From Spirochaetota bacterium (GTDB lineage Bacteria > Spirochaetota > Spirochaetia > Sphaerochaetales > Sphaerochaetaceae), in the NCBI GenBank assembly GCA_023401595.1, contig JAEXDQ010000028.1:1-20352 (forward strand): DNA of 20,352 nucleotides, written 5' to 3'. Shown here one piece after another: positions 1 through 7,638 of the stretch. The stretch's first letter is position 1; every line of letters starts with the position of its first letter. The position numbers and the translations under genes were made by a program. The notes below the pieces were generated by a model. It was not told where the DNA came from, ran no database searches, and saw only the letters and a list, made by a program, of their open reading frames with translations.

Positions 1-1187
1 CTGTTAATCAGACCATCTTCGTGGGATTTGATGGTATTGACAAATTCAAGGATTTCCGGGACCTTGCTCTGGTTTGCAAGCCGATACCATTGTTGAAGAC
101 CTTTTGACATGATGTCTTCAGAGGTGACATCATAGGCATAATTGAATTGATCCAGTAGAGTGTAGGCCACACTCAAGTCAGAGTTGGCTGCAAGCAGATC
201 ATGAAGCTTGTTCTCAGTTCCAATCCTGCGAAGTCTAGCCCCAGGAGGAAAGGATAGACCTTTTCTCGCATGGTTCTCATTTAGGAACCTGTCGTTGTCT
301 CTCGCTGCCATTTCCTTTTCATGAAGACGCTTGGGTGAAGTCAGGACCAGAAACCTTGAACCTTTCAGGAGTTCATAACCTCGTTTGTCTTCTTTCTCTA
401 TGCACTCGCCTTGAAGTCTTCTCCTTATGGCCGTGAGTACCAAGTCATTGTACATCTTTACCATATGGAACCTGTCATAGACTATCTTCACATGGGGTGC
501 ATGTTGTCTGAAAGCACTGTCATACTGGGCGTTCATGTCCATTGATACCGCCTGCACTTCGCTCATCCATTCCTTGCCCATCTTTGATATGAAGTGCTCC
601 GCTTGTTCTTTCTTCTTGCCTTTTTCCAGGAAGATTACACTGGCTCTGTCAATATCCACTACCACCGTGGCGTAATGACGGCCTTTGTGCAGAAGAAATT
701 CATCGATGCCTATGTTCCTCGTTCTTGGAGGACGGGACAAGACCTCCATCCCTTGTAACCGTCGCTTGTCAATCTCTTTTACAATACTCGGGTGTATTCC
801 AAGACTGATAGCCGTCGCTATCAATGTCGCTCCTTGATTCAAGCGCCTGTGTACCCGAACCTCCAAGCGCCTTGTCATCATGTGATGCCGTGAACGAAAT
901 GGCAGTTCCTGTGATTGCTTCCTTCCACACATCCTGCACTTGCATCTACAATACTTTACTCCAAGTATGCTTACATGACCCAGAATCTCATAATCCTGTA
1001 TGTATACTTTTTGCCGGTCATGAATATCCAACACCCCTCCACAGATCGGGCATACCCGTGGAAGGTCTTTTGTACACTTTCCTTCTGTAACCAGTACTGC
1101 TTTCCCTCTGCTTGAGCTTTTGACTGTTGGTTCTCTTGTTACGCTGATGTATTGGATTTTGTGCTCGATGCTGATAGATTCGTTCAT
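1..1187 (-). CDS. ISL3-family transposase (3' end outside window)
   Basis: DDE transposase that would move its own IS by cut and paste. The frame is open without a break for 395 codons from ATG 1187 to the left window edge, so the C-terminus is missing here. The start has a GAGAGGA ribosome site about 7 bases upstream. Visible features are an N-terminal zinc finger (CPICGG from residue 46, then CRCKCRMCGRKQ), a helix-turn-helix-like stretch, and two catalytic aspartates, one in IGIDEF (about D162) and one in VSMDMNAQY (about D217), followed by the ISL3-typical HVKIVYDRFHMVKMYND. The third catalytic residue (Glu) normally lies near the C-terminus and would be beyond the edge. The gene is more AT-rich than the rest of the window, as expected for an acquired element. 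Nothing visible suggests it is inactive. Confidence 0.93.
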   Translation of the reverse strand, partial: MNESISIEHKIQYISVTREPTVKSSSRGKAVLVTEGKCTKDLPRVCPICGGVLDIHDRQKVYIQDYEILGHVSILGVKYCRCKCRMCGRKQSQELPFRSRHHMMTRRLEVRVHRRLNQGATLIATAISLGIHPSIVKEIDKRRLQGMEVLSRPPRTRNIGIDEFLLHKGRHYATVVVDIDRASVIFLEKGKKKEQAEHFISKMGKEWMSEVQAVSMDMNAQYDSAFRQHAPHVKIVYDRFHMVKMYNDLVLTAIRRRLQGECIEKEDKRGYELLKGSRFLVLTSPKRLHEKEMAARDNDRFLNENHARKGLSFPPGARLRRIGTENKLHDLLAANSDLSVAYTLLDQFNYAYDVTSEDIMSKGLQQWYRLANQSKVPEILEFVNTIKSHEDGLIN

Positions 1188-1318
1188 GGGAATGGTCCTC
1201 TCTTTGTTGTTGTTTGGTAACTTGACAATAGTAGAGTTCCATTCCCTTTTTTCTATACCTTTTCTTTCTTATTGACTTTTTCTCTTCTCTTCATCCCCCA
1301 GATTCCTGCATAGGGCCC
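1..1318 (-). mobile_element. Partial ISL3-type insertion sequence, transposase-proximal end
   Basis: The stretch from the transposase start to about 1318 is non-coding, AT-rich leader. Its probable outer end is GGGCCCTATGCAGG (minus strand, reading in from 1318), followed by a G-rich run, which resembles ISL3-group inverted-repeat ends that begin with G-rich tracts. Base composition changes sharply just after, at TTTTGCGCC. The other terminus and the target duplication (about 8 bp in ISL3 elements) are outside the window, so the exact boundary is an inference. Confidence 0.6.
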
Positions 1319-1427
1319 TTTTGCGCCGGCTACTCCGACCTATTGCAGGCGTGCGGTGCGTCCGTATGTCGGAAGGCGGCTTTTACGTTGAACCCTGCCG
1401 CCCATATCGATACGCCAGGACATATCA

Positions 1428-1796
1428 ATGGGATATGCCGCCAGCAACGACACGGAAACCGAAAATGTACAGCCCTCCCATCATAGGGACGTGCGGACTG
1501 ACTGTATCCTGTCGGAGGTCGCCGTCCATTTTGGAATCAGCCAGCCGTACCTCTCCAAATTGTTCAGGATGCATGCCGGCAGGACTTTCAAGAAATATCT
1601 TCTTTCCTACAGGATTGATACCGCGGCGGCGATGATGAAAGCCTCCCCGTCGCTCCTTGTCAAGGAAATCGCGGCTTCCGTAGGCTTCGGGCCGTTGTAT
1701 TTCTCCACGGTGTTCTTCCGAACCATAGGACAGTATCCATCGCAGTTCATCAAGGAACTGCATCAGGAAAGCAGGCGATCAATACTGAGCGATTGA
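1428..1796 (+). pseudogene. AraC-family regulator, C-terminal DNA-binding remnant
   Basis: The 122-residue frame carries the two helix-turn-helix motifs of AraC/XylS proteins: LSEVAVHFGISQPYLSKLFR (first HTH, about residues 28-47) and the second around VKEIAASVGFGPLYFSTVFF, with the family-typical ending IGQYPSQFIKEL. Full-length members are usually 250-400 residues with an N-terminal sensing domain; here nothing convincing precedes the HTH part. The same frame hits a TGA at about 1389, and the IS begins at about 1318, so the gene looks beheaded by insertion and then decayed. No ribosome site is seen before ATG 1428. It ends at the promoter of the B12 receptor gene, so it may once have regulated a neighbour. 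A short functional HTH-only protein cannot be excluded. Confidence 0.75.
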
Positions 1797-1821
1797 CCAA
1801 CCTCCGGTGAAAGGTTACCAT
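1793..1821 (+). promoter_or_regulatory. Sigma70-like promoter of the riboswitch-receptor transcript
   Basis: TTGACC (1793-1798), a 17-base spacer, and TACCAT (1816-1821). The predicted transcript start, near 1827, lies a few bases before the outer riboswitch stem. The -35 box overlaps the stop codon of the AraC remnant. Prediction from sequence only. Confidence 0.5.
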
Positions 1822-1826
1822 GTTTG

Positions 1827-1977
1827 CGCTGGGCCTGGAAAAACGGAATGAAGTGTGAATCTTCAGCGGACCCGCCACTGTAACCGACGATGACCCCGGA
1901 AAGAACCATTGTCCAAGCCCAAGGATGAGAAGGTCCGGCAGTAAGACGAATCGGAAGCCAGGAGACGTTTCCAGGTT
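1827..1977 (+). promoter_or_regulatory. Cobalamin riboswitch
   Basis: Two hallmark conserved blocks of the cobalamin riboswitch are present in order: the core GCGGACCCGCCACTGTAA (GCCACTGT at 1874-1881) and a B12 box, GAAGCCAGGAGAC, at about 1954-1966. A closing stem can be drawn between CCTGGAAA (1834-1841) and TTTCCAGG (1968-1975), and an inner TGAAG/CTTCA stem precedes the core. Such elements bind adenosyl- or related cobalamins and shut off downstream expression. About 160 bases separate it from the receptor start. I see no clear hairpin with a U-run there, so translational control is as likely as transcription termination. Confidence 0.93.
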
Positions 1978-2138
1978 GTATCCTCGTGGAATAGGGCCGG
2001 CGATTGTCGGAACGTCGATGTCTTTGTCTTGAACGCTTTTGTGGGGATGATGGGTGGATTCCCGCACTATTCTGAGACGGTCCAACCCCTATGATCCCTA
2101 TTCCAAGAGAACGGCAATACACTTCTCAGGAGGCCCAC

Positions 2139-4094
2139 ATGAAGAAGCGGGGAGTCTTCTCTTTGGTCCTGTTGCTGATCCTGTCCATGACGGCAGTCTC
2201 CGCGGCGGACTATGCGAATTTCGGAACGGCGGGAGAGCTGGTAGTCACCGGACAGGCTCTGTATGAATCACAGCGAAATACGGCGTCGACGGTATCGGTC
2301 ATTACCGCTGAAGACATCGAACGTATGCAACCGGCGAGTACGGCCGGGCTGATTAGCGAAGCGTTGGGGACCGGGTTCAGTTCCTACGGTGCGCTGGGAG
2401 CTTTGCAGAACGTACAGGTCAGGGGTTCGAGCAGCGCCCAGGTGGACATCTATGTAGACGGGGTACGGATGAACAGCGCCCACGACGGGAATTTCGACTT
2501 GTCGCTGGTTCCCGTCTCCGCCATCGACCATGTGGAGATCGTCAGGTCGGGAACCGGTTCCTCCGGCAACGCCAATGCGATCGGCGGAATGGTGTACATT
2601 TCCACAAAAAAGGGACGGACGACGGACAAGCCCTTTACAGTCACCTTTGAGAACGGAAGCTTCCTGCCGGAAAAATACCGGACGGACGCGGATGAGGAAA
2701 AGCTCAACTGGCTGGGGCTGGTGGATTCACAGAAAGCCGACATCTCCTATGCGAACGTATTCGACAAGCTCTCCGTCAGCGCCAACCTTGGCGGCCAGAT
2801 GGCGCAGAACAACTATACGTATCGGTATTCACAGGAAATGATAACCAGTTACCCGCCACCGACATATGTGCCCACTACAATACCCGATCCCAAGTATGAC
2901 ACCATCCGTTTGCGGACCAATGCGAAAATGTGGAACATCCATGGCGGAGCGAACCTCTCCTATGCGCTGACGGACAAGAGCGAGCTGACATTCGGCAATA
3001 CGACCAGCTACCAGCATATCGGATTGCCAGGCAGCCTGAGCTATGCGTCGGAAACCGACTATCAGAACGATATCCTCACCATATTCACCCTCGGCTACGC
3101 CCAAAAGGGACTGATGGACGGTCTGCTCGATATCGGTATCAAGAACGGCTATGTCTACAACCAGACCTTCTACCATGGGTATTCGGACTCAACCCATAAC
3201 AAGCATCAGACGCAATCGAGCGTGGATGCGACATGGAACTTCGGCGACATGGCGAACATGTCCACGGGGCTCGCCTTCGACTGGGACTACGTTGACAGTA
3301 CCGACGTGGGCAAGCATGCGAGATACAGTCCGAGCTTCTACACGAACGGAAGCGTCTATCTGCTGGACGGGGCGTTGTCGTTCCATCCCATGGCCCGTAT
3401 CGGCTGGAACAACGATTTCGGATTCACGCCGACCGCATCCTTGGGTATCGTGGGAATTCCGGTGGAGAACCTCCAGTTGTCGGCGAACGTGTCGTATGCG
3501 AAGACGAATCCTAGCTTCAGCCAACTCTATTGGCCCAGCTACAGCAACCCCAGCTTGAAGCCGGAAAAAGCCGTATCGGGAGAGCTCGTCGTCGGTTACG
3601 GCATCGACTTCATCTCCTACGAGGGCTCCGCGTTCGTCAAGAATATATTCGACCAGATCGCCAACGACACCTCGTACATCCCCCAGAACATTTCCCATAC
3701 GTTCTTCACCGGTACGGAACAGCAGCTTATCGTCAGACCCGCCGACGGCCTGAAATTCGCAGGTTCCTATCTGCTGAACTACAGCTGGGATCTTTCCAAC
3801 GGCAAAACCTTCGAGTCTGACGTCCGGGTAGCAAACGTCCGCATGCATACCGTCAAGTTCTCGGCTTCCTACGACTACGGAGTCGGAGACATCACGCTGA
3901 CCGGACAGTATCTCGGCAAGAGCGGATATGCGAAAGCGGTGTTCCTGATGGACATGATCGCCAATTTCAGGATCGGGGAGAACTACGGCGTCTATATCGC
4001 GGTGGACAACATGCTGAACACCCGCTACGAGCTATACACCGGTTACCCGATGCCCGGCACGAAAATCCGTATCGGCGGAAGCGCGAGGTTCTAG
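2139..4094 (+). CDS. btuB: TonB-dependent outer-membrane cobalamin receptor (BtuB-like)
   Basis: A 651-residue outer-membrane beta-barrel with a plug, importing its ligand using TonB energy. The start chosen is ATG 2139 because AGGAGG sits just upstream and a signal peptide follows (MKKRGVFSLVLLLILSM, cleavage near VSA-AD at 22). A longer in-frame start at 2091 lacks both. ELVVTG (33-38) is the likely TonB box. The plug domain (about 40-160) has VQVRGSSSAQVDIYVDGVRM and VEIVRSGTGSSGNANAIGG, typical of BtuB/FepA-type plugs. The barrel follows, ending in a terminal Phe (IRIGGSARF), as outer-membrane barrels do. The cobalamin riboswitch directly upstream makes B12 or a related corrinoid the probable ligand; the sequence alone would leave siderophore or heme possible. 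Confidence 0.92.
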   Translation: MKKRGVFSLVLLLILSMTAVSAADYANFGTAGELVVTGQALYESQRNTASTVSVITAEDIERMQPASTAGLISEALGTGFSSYGALGALQNVQVRGSSSAQVDIYVDGVRMNSAHDGNFDLSLVPVSAIDHVEIVRSGTGSSGNANAIGGMVYISTKKGRTTDKPFTVTFENGSFLPEKYRTDADEEKLNWLGLVDSQKADISYANVFDKLSVSANLGGQMAQNNYTYRYSQEMITSYPPPTYVPTTIPDPKYDTIRLRTNAKMWNIHGGANLSYALTDKSELTFGNTTSYQHIGLPGSLSYASETDYQNDILTIFTLGYAQKGLMDGLLDIGIKNGYVYNQTFYHGYSDSTHNKHQTQSSVDATWNFGDMANMSTGLAFDWDYVDSTDVGKHARYSPSFYTNGSVYLLDGALSFHPMARIGWNNDFGFTPTASLGIVGIPVENLQLSANVSYAKTNPSFSQLYWPSYSNPSLKPEKAVSGELVVGYGIDFISYEGSAFVKNIFDQIANDTSYIPQNISHTFFTGTEQQLIVRPADGLKFAGSYLLNYSWDLSNGKTFESDVRVANVRMHTVKFSASYDYGVGDITLTGQYLGKSGYAKAVFLMDMIANFRIGENYGVYIAVDNMLNTRYELYTGYPMPGTKIRIGGSARF

Positions 4095-4149
4095 TGGAGT
4101 CCAAGAGGGTTCCCGACTAGACGATTGGCCGAAAACGGCTTATATAGAA

Positions 4150-4203
4150 AAGGGGTGCGTCCGGGCTATCCAGAAAGACGGTCCGGCGTCACCCTTCTTT
4201 TTT
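4150..4203 (+). terminator. Rho-independent terminator after the receptor gene
   Basis: Arms AAGGGGTGCGTCCGG (4150-4164) and CCGGCGTCACCCTT (4183-4196) pair with one bulge on each side. The loop is 18 bases and a CTTTTTT tract follows. It lies 54 bases before the exbB start, so the Ton genes need readthrough or their own promoter. Confidence 0.8.
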
Positions 4204-4257
4204 CACTCATTACAGGATAGCCGGAAGGCAGGTTTGAATAAGACGGAGGTACGGAGA

Positions 4258-4875
4258 ATGCAGGAGTCGATATCGTTGTTCTCGCTGTTCATGCTGGGAG
4301 GCCCGGTAATGTGGCCGCTTCTCGTACTCCTTGTCGCCGTCACGGTCATCATCGTCGAACGGACGATTCTGCTGATACGCTCCGATCTGCGGCCCGGACA
4401 AGGGGCGAAGGCCGCGCTGGACATCTACAAGACGCAAGGCAAGGAGGAGGCTATCAGATTCTGTGAGGAGCCTGAGAACCTCTGGGGAGAAGCGGTCTCC
4501 ACCGCATTGGATTGCCAAGGGGGCTGCGCCCGGGCGATGGGAATGGCCCGCATCCGTGGGGAGGAAGCCGTCGCAAGATTAGAGCGTCCCCTCTCCTACC
4601 TTGACATGATCTCCTCGGTAGCGCCCATCCTCGGTTTCCTTGGAACGGTGACCGGAATGATCTCGGCGTTCAAATCGATAGCCGAAGCGAACACCGTCCA
4701 GCTGCAGCTTGTGGCGGCGGGGCTCTACGAAGCGTTGTTCACAACCGCGTTCGGTCTGATCATCGCAGTCGCGGCGACCATCGCCGCCCACATTTTCCGC
4801 CAGTTCATCGATACCTACGAGCTTGAACAGGAACATGCGCTGGCGGCTGTAGAAGCGACGGTGAGACTCAGCTGA
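4258..4875 (+). CDS. exbB: ExbB/TolQ/MotA-type proton channel subunit
   Basis: Inner-membrane protein of 205 residues that, with ExbD, uses the proton gradient to energise TonB. Start ATG 4258 is preceded by GGAGG 8 bases upstream; an in-frame TTG at 4234 is less likely. A first membrane helix lies near residues 12-38 (GGPVMWPLLVLLVAVTVI), then a cytoplasmic segment. The conserved family core SVAPILGFLGTVTGMISAF (about 118-137) and the last helix LYEALFTTAFGLIIAVAATI follow. First gene of a four-gene operon; its stop overlaps the next start (TGATG). Its place directly after the B12 receptor suggests it serves that receptor. Confidence 0.93.
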   Translation: MQESISLFSLFMLGGPVMWPLLVLLVAVTVIIVERTILLIRSDLRPGQGAKAALDIYKTQGKEEAIRFCEEPENLWGEAVSTALDCQGGCARAMGMARIRGEEAVARLERPLSYLDMISSVAPILGFLGTVTGMISAFKSIAEANTVQLQLVAAGLYEALFTTAFGLIIAVAATIAAHIFRQFIDTYELEQEHALAAVEATVRLS

Positions 4876-5255
4876 TGCGACGGCGCGGGCAACAGGACAA
4901 CAGCTCGTATCTGAGCGACCTAGCCTTCCTCCTGATCATCTTCTTCATTCTGCTGGCGGGCTCCACGACCATCCGGGAGCTTACTACGGATTTGAACGAC
5001 GGCATGCAGGCCGCCGCCTCCGAAGCGACGCCGCCCCCCGTCATCATCCATATCCAAGCAGACGGCACATGGTTGACCAACGAGGGGGAGCTTGCATCCA
5101 GAGAACTTCTGCAAACGAGATTCCAACAGGAACCGTCGAAGGACAGAGCCTTGTATCTCGTCATAGATCCGGCGGCGGCCTGGCGGCAAGTCACGCCTCT
5201 GCTCGCCCTTTGCGAAGAACAGGGAATCTCCGTGTTCATGGAGGAGGGCGCATGA
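4875..5255 (+). CDS. exbD: ExbD/TolR-family protein (first copy)
   Basis: A 126-residue protein with a short cytoplasmic N-terminus, one membrane helix and a periplasmic domain. The helix YLSDLAFLLIIFFILLAGS carries the membrane aspartate that ExbD/TolR proteins use for proton transfer (D16). The periplasmic part (about 35-126) shows the ExbD fold pattern (VIIHIQADGTWL, then LYLVIDPAAAWRQVTPLLALC). Overlaps exbB by one base and the next gene by four bases (ATGA), which points to translational coupling. It is clearly divergent from the second copy, so the pair may act as a heterodimer. Confidence 0.88.
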   Translation: MRRRGQQDNSSYLSDLAFLLIIFFILLAGSTTIRELTTDLNDGMQAAASEATPPPVIIHIQADGTWLTNEGELASRELLQTRFQQEPSKDRALYLVIDPAAAWRQVTPLLALCEEQGISVFMEEGA

Positions 5256-5653
5256 AACGTAGGAGGACAAGAAAAAACGCTACCGCCATGACCGATATCG
5301 CGTTCCTGCTGCTGTTGTTCTTCCTTGTCATGGCCGTCACCGGTTTCAGGACGCCGGCCTTGGTGGAACCGCCGGTTGAGCAACGGGGAGGATTCATCAA
5401 TGGGCAGCAGTCCCTGCGCCTGTACGTCACGAAGGATGGGCGGTTGCTCGATGAAGCGGGGCCGTTGACGTACCAGCAGTGCGCCGATCGATTGTCTCAC
5501 CTAGCGACGATGGCACCAGATCACAGCGTTGTGCTTACCGCAGATAAAGAAACCCGCTTTGAGAACATCGCACCAGTGATCGAGCTATTGCAACAGGCGG
5601 GCATTACACAGGTCGGCTTCGCAGTGGACATACAGCCGGAGGGAACGGTATGA
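5252..5653 (+). CDS. exbD: ExbD/TolR-family protein (second copy)
   Basis: A 133-residue ExbD. The start is ATG 5252, overlapping the previous stop as ATGA with GGAGGAGGG just upstream; the open frame extends further upstream, but only through the previous gene. The membrane helix MTDIAFLLLLFFLVMAVTGF holds the conserved Asp (D15). The periplasmic part has LRLYVTKDGRLLDEAG and ENIAPVIELLQQAGITQVGF, the usual ExbD C-terminal pattern. Its stop overlaps the tonB start (ATGA, 5650-5653). Operons with one ExbB and two ExbD are known in several diderm phyla. Confidence 0.88.
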   Translation: MKRRRTRKNATAMTDIAFLLLLFFLVMAVTGFRTPALVEPPVEQRGGFINGQQSLRLYVTKDGRLLDEAGPLTYQQCADRLSHLATMAPDHSVVLTADKETRFENIAPVIELLQQAGITQVGFAVDIQPEGTV

Positions 5654-6879
5654 AGAATCTACTGCTCTGGCTGACCATTCTCGGAACCTGCGGATGCTAC
5701 GCTTGTGCGTTCGCCTTCATCGAAGTGCCGTGGAGCAGCTCCGCCAGAACGACCGAACAGCGGATCAGCATCCAGCTGTTGCCCACCGCCCCGAGCATTT
5801 CAGCCGGAGCGCCGGTCGAAGAAATACCGGAGGAAAGCGCTTCCCGTCAACCGGATGAACGGACGCTTGAACCGGAGACGACCCCTGAACCGGTCACGGA
5901 AACGACTACGGAACCAACGGACATACGGAATCCCGACGCACGGCAAACCCAAACGCCACTGGAACAGGAGATGCAACCGGAACCGGAGCTGAAAGAGTCC
6001 AAACCGGAACAGGTACCGGAACCGGTACCGGAACAGTCCACGGAGGAACAACCACCGCAAAGTACGCCGTTGCCGGACCTGCGGACATTCCAGACGGAAT
6101 TCCTGGTACGGTTGAAGGAACGGGTTTCGGAAGCCGCCCCGCTCGACGCTCCGATAGTACTGAGGTCTTCCGAAGAGCCTGATTCCCAGAAGACTGCAAA
6201 AGACCCGTATCCAACGGAAGCGCTGCCGGAACCGACGGCGGCAGTACCGGAGACAATTGCGGCGGCACGGAAAACCACGGCGACCGTAGAGTTCCTAGAG
6301 TATCCATCCCCCGCGCCCAGGGAACAAGCGGAAACGGTTCAGGTTCCACAGGTCCGGGAAGTCATCGAACAGACAAAGCCTGCCGATTCCTCGGTACTGC
6401 CGCGGGAAACGCCCCATATCGAATGGGCAAGAGAGCCGGAAACGCCCCAGGAGAAAACTCCCCTGGAAAAACCGGAGGAACCGAGAATATCGACGCCGCC
6501 CTCGCAAGCCCCTGTGGCTCCACGACAAGAAACGATGGCAGCGACCACCGTCGAACAGCCGCAGACGACCGTCACCCAGTATATCGACGTCGAAAGCGCT
6601 ACCGTAGCCCCGCAGTTCCCGTTGGAACAGCTCCGGCGACGCATCGTCTACCCGACTACGGCGCGAAGGCTTGGGAAGGAAGGGGTGGTCTTGCTGGAAC
6701 TGTGGATATCCGCAGAGGGGACCATAGACCGTGTCGAAGTCATGGAGGATCCAGGGTACGGCATGGCGCAGGCTGCGATAAACGCCTTTAAGAACCTTAC
6801 AGGAAAACCAGGCTCGCTCGACGGAAACGATGTCGCCGTCAGGATGCGCTATCCGATCAGGTTTTCGCTTCAGCAGTAG
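5650..6879 (+). CDS. tonB: TonB energy-transducing protein with long Pro/Glu linker
   Basis: A 409-residue protein that links the ExbBD motor to the outer-membrane receptor. It has an N-terminal membrane anchor (about 4-24), a very long Pro/Glu/Thr-rich periplasm-spanning linker (about 55-315, with repeated EPxP and PEPV motifs) and a TonB C-terminal domain. That domain is recognised by RRRIVYPTTARRLGKEG (Y334 region), VVLLELWISAEGTIDRVEV and the C-terminal YPIRFSLQQ. The linker exceeds that of enterobacterial TonB (whole protein about 240 residues). Part of the linker DNA is a local 12-bp repeat around GGAACCGGTACC (6007-6040). Last gene of the operon; the convergent ATPase gene ends 3 bp after it. 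Confidence 0.92.
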   Translation: MKNLLLWLTILGTCGCYACAFAFIEVPWSSSARTTEQRISIQLLPTAPSISAGAPVEEIPEESASRQPDERTLEPETTPEPVTETTTEPTDIRNPDARQTQTPLEQEMQPEPELKESKPEQVPEPVPEQSTEEQPPQSTPLPDLRTFQTEFLVRLKERVSEAAPLDAPIVLRSSEEPDSQKTAKDPYPTEALPEPTAAVPETIAAARKTTATVEFLEYPSPAPREQAETVQVPQVREVIEQTKPADSSVLPRETPHIEWAREPETPQEKTPLEKPEEPRISTPPSQAPVAPRQETMAATTVEQPQTTVTQYIDVESATVAPQFPLEQLRRRIVYPTTARRLGKEGVVLLELWISAEGTIDRVEVMEDPGYGMAQAAINAFKNLTGKPGSLDGNDVAVRMRYPIRFSLQQ

Positions 6880-6882
6880 GCT

Positions 6883-7638
6883 TCAATAAAACAGGTACGC
6901 GGTTCCGTCCTCGGTCTCGGCGGGCTTCGACCGGACATGGAAGCATCGTTCGATTTCACCCGAGGCGTAGACGGCCTGCGGATTGTCGTACAGGACTATC
7001 CGCCCCCCGTCCAATAGGCAGACCTTGTCGGAAACCGACAGCGCATGGGAAAGCTCGTGCATCACCGCCACCACGCAACGTCCTTCATCGCGCAGCTCGC
7101 GCATCAAGCGAAGGATCTCCAACCGGTAGTGGATGTCGAGGAAGGTCGCAGGTTCGTCGAGAAACACATACCTGGCGTCCTGAGCCAGCAGCATGGCGAG
7201 ATAGACCTTCTGCCGCTCCCCTCCGCTGAGCGTATCCATGTTCTTGTGACGGAACTCCCACACCCCCATGCGGCGCATGGCGGAGTCCACCTTCTCCTTG
7301 TCCCGCGGCCCGGCCTTACGGGAGAAGCCGAGGTACGGGAAACGCCCGTGCATGACCAGAGTCGATACGAGGATGGAGGGAACTAGCCTCGACTGGGGGA
7401 GGACGGACACGAGCCGCGCCCATTCCTTCGGGTCGAAGGAAGCCGCAGCTCTACCGTCGGCACGAACAAAACCACCAAATGGGGGAAGCAAGCCGCAGGC
7501 GGTCTTCAACAAAGTCGATTTCCCGCAACCGTTGCGGCCTATGATCGCCGTGACGGTTCCAGGCTCGAAGGTGATATCCAGATCGAACAGCACCGCATGG
7601 CCGTCATAGCCTGCGGACAAGGACAACAGCTCAAGCAA
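6883..7638 (-). CDS. ABC transporter ATPase (BtuD/FecE-type), probably cobalamin
   Basis: Cytoplasmic ATPase of 251 residues that powers the adjacent permease. The start chosen is TTG 7638: a strong GGAGG lies about 5 bases upstream, the sequence then begins directly with the first strand (LELLSLSAGYDG), and the longer frame upstream reads through the permease gene without family similarity. Walker A GRNGCGKST (34-42), signature LSGGERQ (137-143), Walker B YVFLDEP (157-163) and the H-loop histidine in VMHELSHAL are all intact. The start overlaps the permease stop by 8 bases. The subfamily covers iron-siderophore, heme and B12 importers; the riboswitch-controlled receptor close by favours B12. 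Confidence 0.92.
   Translation of the reverse strand: MLELLSLSAGYDGHAVLFDLDITFEPGTVTAIIGRNGCGKSTLLKTACGLLPPFGGFVRADGRAAASFDPKEWARLVSVLPQSRLVPSILVSTLVMHGRFPYLGFSRKAGPRDKEKVDSAMRRMGVWEFRHKNMDTLSGGERQKVYLAMLLAQDARYVFLDEPATFLDIHYRLEILRLMRELRDEGRCVVAVMHELSHALSVSDKVCLLDGGRIVLYDNPQAVYASGEIERCFHVRSKPAETEDGTAYLFY

Noticed and set aside
2091..2138. Upstream ATG extending the receptor gene by 16 codons
   Set aside because: No ribosome site there, and the signal peptide would be internal; ATG 2139 has AGGAGG and starts the signal peptide.
3189..3848. A 219-codon minus-strand frame inside the receptor gene
   Set aside because: Shadow of the beta-barrel coding frame; no ribosome site or recognisable domain.
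4161..4224. Classical antiterminator pairing with the terminator arm
   Set aside because: The competing segment is transcribed only after the U-run, too late to prevent termination.
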